Below, piece after piece: positions 1-9,815 of a stretch of 64,000 nucleotides of DNA. A program made the translations under genes and the position numbers. The stretch lies in the NCBI GenBank assembly GCA_039105265.1, contig JAPFFF010000005.1:3271501-3335500 (forward strand). Direction: 5' to 3'. This DNA is from Tritrichomonas musculus. Its lineage: Eukaryota > Parabasalia > Tritrichomonadida > Tritrichomonadidae. Under the pieces are notes generated by a model. The model did no database searches. It worked only from the letters and a program-made list of their open reading frames with translations, and had not been told where the DNA came from. The stretch's first letter is position 1. The number at the start of each line of letters is the position of its first letter.

Positions 1-51
1 ATAAAATAAACTATTGAATTTTTTTTTCAGTTTATCTATATTTCATTCAGA

Positions 52-579
52 ATGAGTGGAGAAGAATACGAGATAGAAGCAATCAACGGAATTCGTTTTA
101 GGAATGGTAAAAAAGAATTTCGTGTCAAATGGAAAGACTATGACCAAACTAGCTGGGTTAAAGAATCAGACCTAGATTGCTCTGAATTAATGGAAGAATA
201 CATCAGTAAGCACCAAGAAGAAATCGAAAAGGCAAAAAATGAAGAACACAAAGAAGAAGAAGAAGAAGATAAGCCAGATGAAAAGGGAAAGAAAGGCAAG
301 AAACCCAAAAAAGCTAGTAAAGAAAAAGAGGAAAAGCCAAAAGAAGAGAAACCCAAAAAAGAGAAAGAAGAAAAGCCAAAGAAAAAGCAGCAAGCTGAAG
401 ATAAAAAGCTTGATAAAGATAAATGTAAAGTTGTTGGATACTTTAGATATAAAAATGAAATCTATTATACAATTGAAGATCAAAATGGTGAAAAGAATGA
501 CATAAAATCCAACAAAGCACGCTCTTCTTTTGCCGAAAAAGTTATCGCCTTCTTGGAATCCCAATTACCCAAAGAGTAA
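52..579 (+). CDS. HP1-like chromodomain plus chromoshadow protein
   Basis: This 175-residue protein has the layout of heterochromatin protein 1. Residues about 5-52 form a chromodomain that keeps all three aromatic cage positions expected to hold methyl-lysine: the Tyr of EYEIE, the Trp of VKWKDY and the Tyr right after. A Lys/Glu-rich hinge follows (about 55-122), then a chromoshadow-like domain (about 125-173, starting KVVGYFRY and ending VIAFLESQL), which in the family makes dimers and binds partners. The expected role is reading H3K9 or H3K27 methylation in silent chromatin. The chromodomain is slightly shortened between the second cage residue and the SWVKESDL strand. The start follows a TTTCATTCAG initiator-like sequence by one base, and the stop runs into TAAATAAATAAA. 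Domains are clear; the histone mark is inference. Confidence 0.9.
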   Translation: MSGEEYEIEAINGIRFRNGKKEFRVKWKDYDQTSWVKESDLDCSELMEEYISKHQEEIEKAKNEEHKEEEEEDKPDEKGKKGKKPKKASKEKEEKPKEEKPKKEKEEKPKKKQQAEDKKLDKDKCKVVGYFRYKNEIYYTIEDQNGEKNDIKSNKARSSFAEKVIAFLESQLPKE

Positions 580-640
580 ATAAATAAATAGCTTTTATAA
601 TTTTTATTTTTCAATTATAGAGAACATGAAAAAATGTTAT

Positions 641-911
641 ACATCCGCCTCTCAAAAAGTTTTGATGAAAATACAAAAAGTTTAACTAATTCGCAGAGGT
701 CATTCAAAATTATGAATAGAAAGTGAATTTTTTTCCAAATTTTACAGGTTACTTCATTTTTACCGCGTCTTACCCCCAGCCGCGGGGTCTCGGGTCCGCT
801 TCAAGCTGCGCTCGACACCCGCTAGGCGGTATGTAGAAGTCTGGGAAATGATGTAAAAATAGTAATTTTGAATTAATCTTATCAAAACTTAACTTTTTGA
901 GAGGCGGATGT
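641..911. mobile_element. Foldback element with GC-rich core, copy A
   Basis: The ends form a 21-base inverted repeat: ACATCCGCCTCTCAAAAAGT at 641-660 is mirrored at 892-911. The arms are AT-rich, but the centre (about 760-850) is strikingly GC-rich and folds on itself, running from TTACCGCG to GGCGGTATGTAG. The core carries CCGCGGGGTCTCG and CCCGCTAGGCGGTATGTAG, which recur in a second element at 51801-52180 with unrelated arms. There is no coding capacity, so it looks like a non-autonomous element or a structured RNA gene. No clean target duplication is seen. Confidence 0.7.
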
Positions 912-1404
912 TACTTTAAACTGTCTATCATAAATTAAATGGGAATTCTTCTCAATTTTAAATAACCGCTTACAATAAAGAATTTGTTTTTCAATATCTA
1001 CTTAATTTTTTGGAATCTATTTTATAAAACATAACAATATTTAAAATAATTAAAACAATGCATATGCTTAAATACAAAATTATGATAATTATACTTCAAA
1101 TATAAAAAAGATATTTGCAGCAAAGAAAAAAATTCAAAAAATGCTTCTGTTATGATCTTTTTCAATTGCTTCCAAGAATAATTATACATAAAATACAACA
1201 GGATATCTTATATTGATCAAATTAACTTCATTTTTAAAAGCATTGAAAAAGTTTTAAAAAGTATTGAAAAAGTGGATTTAAAATGAAGCACAACTCTGTG
1301 TAGAAGCAAATTTAACATATAAAACCTATATAATTTTGAATCTATATATTGTTATAAATAAAAGACAAGAATTGGAATAAAAATCATCCAGAGATTAGTG
1401 GTCA
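912..1404. other. Intergenic, nothing recognised
   Basis: AT-rich spacer between the foldback element and the 3' end of the RRM gene. No open frame, RNA gene or clear repeat could be supported. Confidence 0.6.
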
Positions 1405-1866
1405 TTAAAGCTTTTTTCTTTTATATGATGCATAACTTCTTTTCTTTCTTTTGAATGCGATGTTTTTAGGTGTATTTCTCTTAGGGAGGACCTCGAGGTT
1501 TTTTTCTTTAAAAAGCCTATCATTCAATTGCAGTGCATCTTCTGCAGCTGCAACCTCACTAAATTCTATATAAGCGTACTTTGACTTATGTGTGTAAGGA
1601 TCTGAAATAATGGTAGTTCGAACTATATCTCCACAAACAGAGAAAAAACTTTGAAGTTCTTCTTTCTTTACAAATGGATTAAGGTTTGAAATAAAAATCG
1701 AAGCATCGTTATTTGGAGGAGCAGAAGTTCGATTGAGTGCTATTTGATCAGAAATTGGAGTAAGATTAATGAGTGATGATAATGATACATCAATAACTTG
1801 TTTTCTTATTTTTTTAACCTCAGCGATTCGAAGTTTTATATCTTGAATATTTGGTGTTGCTGACAT
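1405..1866 (-). CDS. Nuclear poly(A)-binding protein (PABPN1/Pab2-like), single RRM
   Basis: The 153-residue protein has a short helical N-terminal part (about 1-45, typical of the family's coiled-coil region), one RRM (about 55-130) with RNP2 as SIFISNLNP and RNP1 as SKYAYIEF, and a basic tail rich in Arg, Lys and Tyr. The segment after the RRM, with LFKEKNLEVLPKRNTP, closely follows the PABPN1 pattern in which the last strand leads into a PKR motif. The expected role is binding nuclear poly(A) tails and controlling tail length. It lies 59 bases from and divergent to the metallophosphoesterase gene, so the two share one promoter region. An AATCATTCAT initiator-like sequence sits directly before the ATG. 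Confidence 0.82.
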   Translation of the reverse strand: MSATPNIQDIKLRIAEVKKIRKQVIDVSLSSLINLTPISDQIALNRTSAPPNNDASIFISNLNPFVKKEELQSFFSVCGDIVRTTIISDPYTHKSKYAYIEFSEVAAAEDALQLNDRLFKEKNLEVLPKRNTPKNIAFKRKKRSYASYKRKKL

Positions 1867-1877
1867 ATGAATGATTT
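1867..1877 (-). promoter_or_regulatory. Initiator-like sequence of the RRM gene
   Basis: On the minus strand this reads AAATCATTCAT and directly abuts the ATG. It fits the TCA-Y-T-W start of the trichomonad initiator. Its role as a transcription start is inferred. Confidence 0.45.
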
Positions 1878-1925
1878 GTATTTCAATAAGAAATAATCGT
1901 TTAGAAAATTATGAATTATTAAAAT

Positions 1926-2681
1926 ATGCTGTTTTTCCTCTATCTTTGTTTAAAAGAACTTTACAGCTATATTGAAGAATTTATACCAATTAGTGATGTT
2001 GGAAAGTTGGAAAATATGTCTGTTTTTGAAATTTCTCAAGATTATAACTATTCAAAATTATTATTAATAAGTGATTTTCACTTGGGAAAGCATTTTTATC
2101 CCAATAAATCTATCTCTCTTTTATCGAAACAAATTTATAAATTATATTGCTTTGAAAAAGCATCAATGATTTTAATTTTAGGTGATTCTATTGATTCTTC
2201 ATATTCTGAACAATTAGAATTGCATTATTTCCTTGCACAAAATATTGATAATATTAGCTCTTCAATATTTATTATTGGAGGAAATCATGATAGAGAAATT
2301 GTTAAAAACATATCAAGCAATCAGAGTTATTCAAATCAATTTCAGCATATTAAATATATAGCAAACCCGATTATTTTATTGGATACAAATGTAAAGAAAT
2401 ATTTTTTCGCTCATGATCTCTTGTACAATTATAAAATTCGTGGTAAATCAATTCCAAGTTTTATTCACTATTTAAAAAAGAAATCAATTTTTTCAAATTT
2501 TTTCGAAACAAATGACTCTCTCATTATTGGCCATACTCATGAGCAGTATGCCAACGAAGAAAGAGGTGAATATTGCATTGGACAATTTTCAATTGATTCT
2601 TTAAAATTCGATTATGCAATAATAGAAACTAGTCCAAATCACACATGCATTCAATTGAAGCATTGGAAATATGAAAAATAA
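1926..2681 (+). CDS. Calcineurin-like metallophosphoesterase
   Basis: This 251-residue protein carries the ordered metal-binding motifs of the metallophosphoesterase fold: SDFHLG (residues about 49-54, D-x-H), LGDSID (about 83-88, GD-xx-D), GGNHDRE (about 118-124, GNHD), a later FAHD histidine, and IIGHTH (about 202-207, GHxH). These bind the two metal ions and act on phosphoester bonds. The substrate cannot be told from sequence. The core domain starts only at residue 45. The first 30 residues include a hydrophobic LFFLYLCL stretch, so the protein is either membrane-anchored or starts at Met31 (position 2016). It shares a short divergent promoter with the PABPN1-like gene, and its stop lies in AAATAAATT. 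Confidence 0.85.
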   Translation: MLFFLYLCLKELYSYIEEFIPISDVGKLENMSVFEISQDYNYSKLLLISDFHLGKHFYPNKSISLLSKQIYKLYCFEKASMILILGDSIDSSYSEQLELHYFLAQNIDNISSSIFIIGGNHDREIVKNISSNQSYSNQFQHIKYIANPIILLDTNVKKYFFAHDLLYNYKIRGKSIPSFIHYLKKKSIFSNFFETNDSLIIGHTHEQYANEERGEYCIGQFSIDSLKFDYAIIETSPNHTCIQLKHWKYEK

Positions 2682-3021
2682 ATTCGGTCCTTTTATTTAT
2701 TGGTATTGTTACAGTTTACCAAAATTTAGAAATATAAGTAATGATTTTTCAATTTGCTGTTAATATATTTGAAATTTTTTAGAAGAACTTAGTTATATTG
2801 TTAAAAGAGAATTTTTTTATTATCGTATTTGCATTTTAATGGGATGATAAATCTTGATCATATCATTTGTGAATATTCGATTATCTCATTAATTTAAAAG
2901 ATTTTATGTCGGCATCTTTAAAATTTATTGTTGATAAACTACATAATATTAGAATAGTACAAGATAAATTTATTAAATACTTTACATATATATAAACTTA
3001 ATTTTGAAATTAACATTACAT
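2682..3021. other. Intergenic, nothing recognised
   Basis: Space between two converging 3' ends. It is AT-rich and no gene, RNA or repeat was recognised. Confidence 0.6.
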
Positions 3022-3795
3022 TTATAACCGAATCGGACCAACATTATGCCAAACTTTTGGAGGTCTGGGATGTAAAACTTTTTTTGGTGACGCCATTCGT
3101 TTATTTTTTCCTAGAGGCGGCAATTTTGGGGTTTTCTCGTCTGTTGGCTCATTTGGTTGTGCTTTAGGTGGTGGCATTGATATTGGTGGCAGTTGTGGTG
3201 GTTCTTCAGGTGGCTTTTCTTCTTTATTTTCTTCACCGAATTTAATACCATCCAATATTTGAAGTTTAGGGATTAATTGCTTTATCATTGTTCTATATTC
3301 TGGATGTTCGGTAGCCCCTGTTCCACGGAGTGTCAAATCTCGCAAAGATTTGCAACATTTAAGAAGAGCAACGTCTTCAACATATGCAATTAAATTTGAT
3401 TCAAGATCTAAAATCTTTAAAGAATTGAACCCGAGAAGAGGTGAAATATCATCGATTAAATTAAACGATAAGTAAAGTTCTTGAATATTGCTTGAAATTG
3501 TAGCTATTCCATCAATTGAAGATAATTCGCAATGAGTTAGAGATAAAATCTTTAAATTAGGAAGTGGGGTACTTAAATCACGAAGACTTCCTATATTTGA
3601 GTAATCAAGACGAAGAATTTGAAGAGCAGGAAGAAAATCGCCTAAATAGGATAGAGACATTTCAGTTGTGTCTGCCTTAGCCTTGAACGATTTTATATTT
3701 TTCAATTTTTTCTTACCTGTATAATTGAAGAGTTCATCGAAAGTAATTTCTTGAGGTGTCTTCCCATTTGGAGAAAGAACAATCTCTGTGAGCAT
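3022..3795 (-). CDS. LRRC56: LRRC56/ODA8-like leucine-rich repeat protein
   Basis: The 257-residue protein has about five leucine-rich repeats (residues about 50-170). Several segments match LRRC56 (ODA8 in Chlamydomonas) closely: LRLDYSNIGSLRDL, the SSIDGI repeat, the LDLESNLIAYVEDV repeat with a Cys-rich LLKCCKSL, and the capping segment IKQLIPKLQILDGI. LRRC56 helps make or ship outer dynein arms to the flagellum. After the repeats comes a Pro-rich tail with a PPKVWHNVG end, unlike the globular part. It converges with the metallophosphoesterase gene. A TTTCATAAG sequence precedes the start. Family assignment rests on my recall of the human repeat spacing, so it should be confirmed by reciprocal search. 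Confidence 0.75.
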   Translation of the reverse strand: MLTEIVLSPNGKTPQEITFDELFNYTGKKKLKNIKSFKAKADTTEMSLSYLGDFLPALQILRLDYSNIGSLRDLSTPLPNLKILSLTHCELSSIDGIATISSNIQELYLSFNLIDDISPLLGFNSLKILDLESNLIAYVEDVALLKCCKSLRDLTLRGTGATEHPEYRTMIKQLIPKLQILDGIKFGEENKEEKPPEEPPQLPPISMPPPKAQPNEPTDEKTPKLPPLGKNKRMASPKKVLHPRPPKVWHNVGPIRL

Positions 3796-3990
3796 ATTTT
3801 GAAAATCTTATGAAATTAATTTTTAATTGAAAAATTTAATAAATAACGATTTTTTATTTGAATGCGAAAAATTTTTAAGGTTGCATAATATAATCAATAA
3901 GTGTAGGAATTAATTTATCAAAGGAAAAATAAGAAGGAGGAGAAATTGCAAAATAAAAATAAAACCAATAAAAAAAAGAAAACTTCAATA

Positions 3991-4829
3991 GAGGAGGGTC
4001 AACTAATTGAATGGGCAATTTTTTCTCATTGTTTGCCTTTTTTTGCGTTATGTAATTAATAAATTCAAAACTTTATTTTATATATAAATAATATAAAAAT
4101 AATTATATATAAATATTACTTTTATGATTTGATTAAGGGCAATCGATGAAAATTGGAGATTCTCAATTTCAAATAATTCAAGATAGATTAAATGATAATT
4201 TTAAAGTATCCGATAATATAATTAGAATAAACCATGCGAGATTCAATATTTTTACAAAATGGTTGAGATATAATCAGTTTTTTGTAATAATTACTGATGC
4301 TATTAAATCAAACATTGCCCAAAATTCAACACGCCAAATCATTCGAAAACAATATATTAGATATATATGCATATAATAAATCTATTTATTCGACTAAATC
4401 TCAAATTCCAACTACCAATTTTTTATTAGAGTCATGATAAGTTACACTCGATCATTAGTTTTATACATTCTCCCAAGCAAATATATAAATTGATTTAAAA
4501 TACCGTATGAGTAATTATTTTTTAAACCTATATTAATGATTAAATATGCAAGAATATTTAATAAATATTAATATCCCATCAAGAAAAATTTGTAAAACTA
4601 TAATACTAAAATTTGAAAAGAAAAAATTGAGAGAAAAAAATATTTGAATAGGCATTCAAATTAGACTAATATGGAATAAAACATTTTTATCTCAATAATA
4701 TAAATAAATTATAGAGATATTTTAGATAGAAAAACTATTATATATTATATTAAATATTATATGTACTTATGAAAAATCCAAACCAATTATACTATGAGTT
4801 TTTGTGTTAAAAATAAGTTGACCTCCTCT
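3991..4829. repeat. Inverted-repeat-bounded AT-rich element
   Basis: GAGGAGGGTCAACTAATT at 3991 is mirrored, with a few mismatches, by AATAAGTTGACCTCCTC ending near 4829. The interior has no convincing coding frame; a 76-residue open frame at 4146-4376 shows no family features. The pattern suits a non-autonomous transposon, but the inverted ends are short. Confidence 0.45.
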
Positions 4830-4996
4830 GGTTGCTTTGAAGAGAATTTCAAATGAAAATATCTCTTTTCAATCTGATAGACTTTCTTTAAAATAATAGA
4901 TTGGCGATTCATTGTTTAGTAAAATTGTGGAGTGTTAAGAAAAAAAAACTGGAAATAAATGTAAATTCGATAACTAAAGAAGTGGTAATCAGTGAT

Positions 4997-5525
4997 GGTT
5001 AATGTTGAAAAAATTGATCAACGGCGTCACTTTTTTGGTGGCTCGTTGTCAATGTTAACTTCGTTATTTCAACATCAACGATCAACGATAAGTGTTTCGT
5101 TGAAATTGATCGTCCAAAAAAATGGCACATTTTTATTTCTATCGTCTTTGATTTTAAATTAAAATATCATTTCTGTAACATATATATATTTGGTATTTAT
5201 ATAGATATGATAATAATATTTGGTATTTATATAGATATGATAATAATATTTGCTAATTTTTTCAAAATAATAATACTTTATTAAATCATACCAAATATAA
5301 ATTAAATCGATGAAGTTTTTTTCAGAAAAAGTTGTCTCTCAAAAAAATTCAACTTTTCAATAAGCATAACGTTAACTTATTTCATTGATTCAACATTATT
5401 TCAACGTTAACATGTCGTTATGACCAAATTGAAACGGTTATAATCAATGCTCTTAATGACGTTGACATTCAATTCAACGATATAACATTTTGTTCAACGA
5501 TTTTAATGTCAACATTGGCCAACGA
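4997..5525. repeat. Degenerate foldback rich in AACG/TTGAC motifs
   Basis: Both ends carry imperfect inverted copies of GGTTAATGTTGA-like sequence (GGCCAATGTTGAC on the other strand from the right end). Both arms repeat short AACGTTGAC, ATCAACG and TTCAACG words many times. No coding frame is present. It looks like an old foldback element in which the termini have themselves been multiplied. Confidence 0.45.
5191..5250. repeat. Perfect 30-base tandem duplication
   Basis: A 30-base unit that begins TGGTATTTATATAGATATGA occurs twice in a row without mismatch. It sits inside the loop of the surrounding foldback and must be recent compared with it. Confidence 0.9.
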
Positions 5526-5814
5526 AGAATTAGCAAGAACCAAAAAGTGTAAACTGTGGTTTCTATTACAAGCTAACTGTAAATGATTTAAATGAATATG
5601 ATCAAGCTAGAAAATAATCATCAGACCTAAATCAGCCCAAAAAACATTTTGAAAAGCATTTCAATAATAAAACCAAGTCAAATTGAAGATATATTTTAGG
5701 TGATTTGTTATCACCATCATTATAAATGAATAATGTCCTATCATTGATCTTTTCTTTAATTTCATTTGAAATATAAATTAATCAATATAAAGATTAAATG
5801 ACTATCCACTTGAC

Positions 5815-6600
5815 CCAAAAAACGTGTATCAGTCAAAGTTCAAATTAATGAAGATTCATATATAAGTGTCCAACTGATTGTGCGCAACAGGAGAATTCCA
5901 TTTTCAACGGTTTCACATGTTTTGGGTAATGAATTGAACCTCTAATATAGCCATTCCCAATGGATCTTCCATTACTTAATCTCAGAAATCATTGAAAAAC
6001 CTGTTTTACTAGCTCAAAGATTTTGAATGCTTTACAAACCTCCAAACGTTATCATATGTCAAGCATTTTAATGGGTGATTAAATCTGAGTTTTATATGTC
6101 AATCAACCCATCTTGCTTTGGGCTTTAAAATGTGATATTTTTGGTAAAATTTTTCAAAAAGTAATAACTAAGAGAAAAAGATGGCTAAAACTCTTATCAT
6201 GAAAAATTGCATTTTTTTGGGGAATAATACAATCCACAAAATAACCCAAATCAATCATTTAGCATATCAAAATGATATTCATTCAAGGCAAAAAAAGGTT
6301 TGGCTAATTTTCACAAAGCAAGATGGCATAATCCTAAATACATATCTGCTTTTTTGGACTACTATCTCTTCAAACTCATCCCGAAACCTATTTATATCCC
6401 AGATATATCACCTCGGGATTTTTGGGTATTTTGAACTATTAAAGACAAACTTCCATAAGAAGTTATTGCTTCTGAAGATGCGTTATAAGGAAAAATTGAA
6501 TCGATTTGGAAAGATCTTAGAATTGAGTTTTTTCAGAAACAATTCTGAGCTTGGGAAGAGAGAATACAAAAATTGATTGATACTAATGGAAACTAAGTTT
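5815..6600 (+). pseudogene. Decayed Tc1/mariner-type transposase
   Basis: Reading across frames, the start resembles a Tc1-type DNA-binding helix-turn-helix: a frame near 5820-5945 reads KKRVSVKVQINEDSYI and then STVSHVLGNEL. About 400 bases on come pieces with the order expected of the catalytic domain, such as ARWHNPKYISAFL and then PDISPRDFWVF (about 6395-6430). Several stops and frameshifts separate them, and no terminal repeats were found. It is a plain DNA transposon relic, older than the mariner at 46710-48472. A 131-residue open frame here (6181-6576) is in the wrong frame for the transposase and is not a gene. Confidence 0.6.
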
Positions 6601-7239
6601 ACTGAAGAATTGATTAATAACATTATCATCTTTGATTATTTTTTCTTTTATACAACACCTAAAAACTTAATTTAATTTATTCTCTCATTTACCATACTAA
6701 AAACACTTTTATCCTTGAATGTAATGATGAATTTTAAGGGAAATTGAAATAATTCAATAAAAATGAATTAAAAAAATTGATTGTCACAACAACCAAATGA
6801 AGTTTTTTCAAAGTTTTATCTTTTTTATTATATTTTAAAACTAACTTTATGCTGGCTTCATCAATTCCAAACTAGAAATGATTATAAGTAAAACTAATCA
6901 TTACAGTGTCGCCAATTTTCACAAAGTTTAGTTGAAATATCGCTTTGTAATATCCTATACATCAAAATCGATATCCCAAAAAATCTATTTTTTTGTATCT
7001 GACATCAAAAAAGAAGGTTTAGATCTTCTAATTCTTGCCTTAAATACATGATAATGTACTTATTTGATTTTAATTTCATGCTATATTTTGTATAATATAA
7101 ATAATACATAGATGATTAAACAAAATTAACTTAGCTATATTGATTCATCAAACAAACAACTTTATCGAACAAACTACTGTTATTGATTGAATTACTTTGC
7201 ATTAATGAATATATATATATATTAATAAACAAGGAACGC
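6601..7239. other. Intergenic with a faint repeat relic
   Basis: There is no gene. Around 6955-7010, ATCGATATCCCAAA followed by TTTTTTGTATCTGAC resembles the terminus of the element found at 46728-47204 and 50225-50455, so a decayed third copy is possible. Confidence 0.35.
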
Positions 7240-7266
7240 CACTTTTTGAACGCAGTTCGAAAAGTG
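7240..7266. repeat. Short perfect-stem hairpin
   Basis: CACTTTTTGAAC and GTTCGAAAAGTG flank a GCA loop. The stem contains the window-wide ACTTTTTGA nonamer. It has no terminator-like T run, so its role is unknown. Confidence 0.7.
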
Positions 7267-7351
7267 TCTTATACACAGTTTTTTTCTTTTAGAAAAAAGA
7301 CAATATTTATATAAAAAGCATTCAAATAAAAAATAATTCTTTTCAATTGTT

Positions 7352-7833
7352 CACTTTTTGAAGGCTGCCGCTCCATTTGTAGTAGATTATAGAAGCTACT
7401 TTTTCAATTAAAATAAAAAAAACGAATATGACAAAAAAATCTGAGAAATTAATTTTTTATTTATTTTCATATTATATTTGCTTTTCTAATGCTAGTGATT
7501 CGGGAATCTACATCAAAGTGTCTTATATAAGCATCTCTTTTCCATCAACAATGTTTTTTCCTCTTTAGATAGCAAAATTCCGATATTGATATCTGATGAG
7601 CACCACCTCGACGTAACAAATGCCAAGAATAATGGCCATGATCAAATCCAATTTACTCAACAGTTGCTTTTAAATGGTTTCAAAGTGTATCTCCCGAAGT
7701 TTCGACAATTAAATTTGAAAATAAATAAAAAACTAATTTCTCAGAATTTTTTTTGTCATATCCATTTTTTAATATTTTAATTGAAAAAGTAGCTTCTAAT
7801 CTACAGCAAATGAAGAGACACATTCAAAAAGTA
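7352..7833. mobile_element. Foldback element with about 130-base inverted arms
   Basis: Positions 7352-7484 and 7700-7833 form a long imperfect inverted repeat, including TAGAAGCTACTTTTTCAATT and TCTGAGAAATTAATTTTTTA with their mirror images. The outermost bases are CACTTTTTGAAGG on the left and the mirror of TACTTTTTGAATG on the right. The loop of about 215 bases has no credible gene. This is a non-autonomous foldback or MITE. Confidence 0.75.
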
Positions 7834-7919
7834 GGTTCGACAAACTGGTAATTGAATCAAAATTTTATTCTAAAATTAACAGAGAATAAAAAACTTTATA
7901 AATGCTTTCAGTAAAAAAA

Positions 7920-8906
7920 CTAACAAAAGTTTGTAACTGGATCTTTTGCAATTGTGATCATTTCGCAAGTACTTTCATCTGTTGAATCTTGTGAATTGTT
8001 TGAATTAGTCTCAAGTTGGTTGCTTGCTTTGAACAGCTCTTCTTTGTTTTTTTCATTATCATTTTGTGTGAAATTTTCATCATTAGAATGATTCTTGATT
8101 TTTTTTCGCGTAATGTAATCAAATAGTTTACCTTGATATAAACTGTATTGAAGCTTTATATTAGAAGCTATTTGATTAAACGTATTTGGATTTTCAGAAA
8201 ACAATGAAAGTATAGCTTCTCTGGTATTTGTAAGCTAAAATCAGTGGTTGGAATCACTTTATCCATTCCAGTGCATGCTAATGGATATGTAGCTCGATGA
8301 AAATGCATTCGGTGGATGAGCGAGTAAGGAATTTGATATAGCAGCCAGTAAATAAGGTCTTGATTTATGTCGCCCAGCATCTATACATAGACAATTTCAT
8401 TAATTATTGGCGAAGTCATTATCAACTTTTTTAGAAAACTTATTTGTCATTAGAAAATTCCATTTTCGTGATAAAGTTGATGCTGACATTTTAATGTATA
8501 GCGTTTTATAATCTTGTTTTGGGTTCTTTTGTCCTAGAATGATTGCATTGAGAATGATATCTGTAAACTCGTCAGAAGCAATTGACGAAAATGAAACATT
8601 CCTAGATCCTATAAATTCATATATAGAATCATAAAGCATTGCTGTTATTTGTATATCTGGAGAATAGGATTCCAGCCTGTTGATATATTTGCACTCGTGA
8701 TTTAATCTATTTGGGTTTTTTGTTGCATCTGCTTTTCTTATTCAAAAATCACATCTGTTGCCACCTGCAAGGTTTTTAGTACAAAAATATAAGATTTTTT
8801 TATAACTTCCGAAATCTACAGATCGAGCTTCCAAACCTCCAGGAACGTTATCAAGTGAAACATAAGTTGAATTTGGCCTTAGTAAAGATCCTTTGTATTC
8901 AGACAT
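7920..8906 (-). pseudogene. Decayed zinc-finger ORF, probably from a DNA transposon
   Basis: From an ATG at 8904-8906 one frame runs to about 8400 with a single in-frame stop. It has a Cys/His cluster (YFCTKNLAGG, then NRCDF, later LNHECKY) that looks like a transposase-type DNA-binding finger, then SFSSIASDEFTDIILNAIIL. Beyond 8400 the reading continues only in pieces in other frames (about 8380-8168 and 8204-7920). The finger followed by a helical segment resembles BED/hAT-type N termini, but this is a guess. No catalytic motif or terminal repeat was identified. Confidence 0.4.
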
Positions 8907-9095
8907 ATTTTGAAAAACAAACTTATGTTTTTATTCCCATTCAAAAACCTGATATATTCAAATATTAAGGCATAATCAAATAACCAATTCAAAAAAAAGG
9001 AAAAAAAAAAAAAATTATTTTCATCTCGATTGTTGAAAAATTGAGAATTACTTTTCTATATATAAAATAATCAAAATTCAATTTTATAACTCATG

Positions 9096-9480
9096 ATACC
9101 CTTCTCCCACATAATTTCGCACAATGGTAATTTTATAAAAGGGTAATTTATATAGAAAAAAGTACGTTTATTTTTATAATATTACAAGAAAATGATTTAT
9201 TTGGGGAAGTTCTTGAGATCGTGAAATATAAATGAAATATGTTTATATATCCTTATTAAAGAATGATTGTACAAATTTTCATCGAAATTCGTTAACCTCG
9301 ATTTTCGTGATATTTAATTATGTCTTCATTCATTAAATTTCAATGCACAATCTCTTTATATTGAATTTAAAATCCAAATACTATTATACATTTATGCGAA
9401 TTATAAGCTAGGTTTAAAAAAAATTACCCTTTTATTCTTTTAAAATTTCCCTTGTGCGAAATTATGTGGGAAAAGGGTAT
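9096..9480. mobile_element. MITE-like element, about 50-base terminal inverted repeats
   Basis: The left end ATACCCTTCTCCCACATAAT continues through TTTCGCACAA and is mirrored at the right end, which finishes GTGGGAAAAGGGTAT at 9480. An inner AAAAGGGTAATTT block is also mirrored. The interior has no gene. Flanking bases give no clear target duplication. Confidence 0.75.
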
Positions 9481-9815
9481 AACATCATTTGTTTTATCAG
9501 ATTAATTTCTTATACAAAAATGCTTTCATTAGATTTGAGTTTAAAAATGGCCATAAATGGAAGAACTTTTGTCAAGACAATTCTAGACAAGACTTGTCCA
9601 TGTACATTCAAAATTGAATAATGGCACTTTTGTCTTGACAAGAGACAAAAGTTTGCTATTTAAAAAGTTTCATGGAAAATTCTGAGATCAAAATATAAAA
9701 AGCACTGAAATATGATAATTTTCAAAGAAAACGATAAAAAAGCTTTGAAACCATAAATAATTAAAATAAAACATATAGAAAATTTATTATTATTTTTATA
9801 AGAGAAATATAAAAT

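Noticed and set aside
187-564. Phe-rich frame opposite the HP1-like gene
   Set aside because: It is the complement of the Lys/Glu-rich hinge codons and has no independent support.
4146-4376. 76-residue open frame in a repeat
   Set aside because: It lacks any recognisable motif and lies inside an inverted-repeat element; AT-rich sequence gives such frames by chance.
6181-6576. 131-residue open frame
   Set aside because: It overlaps a Tc1/mariner relic whose motifs are read in another frame.
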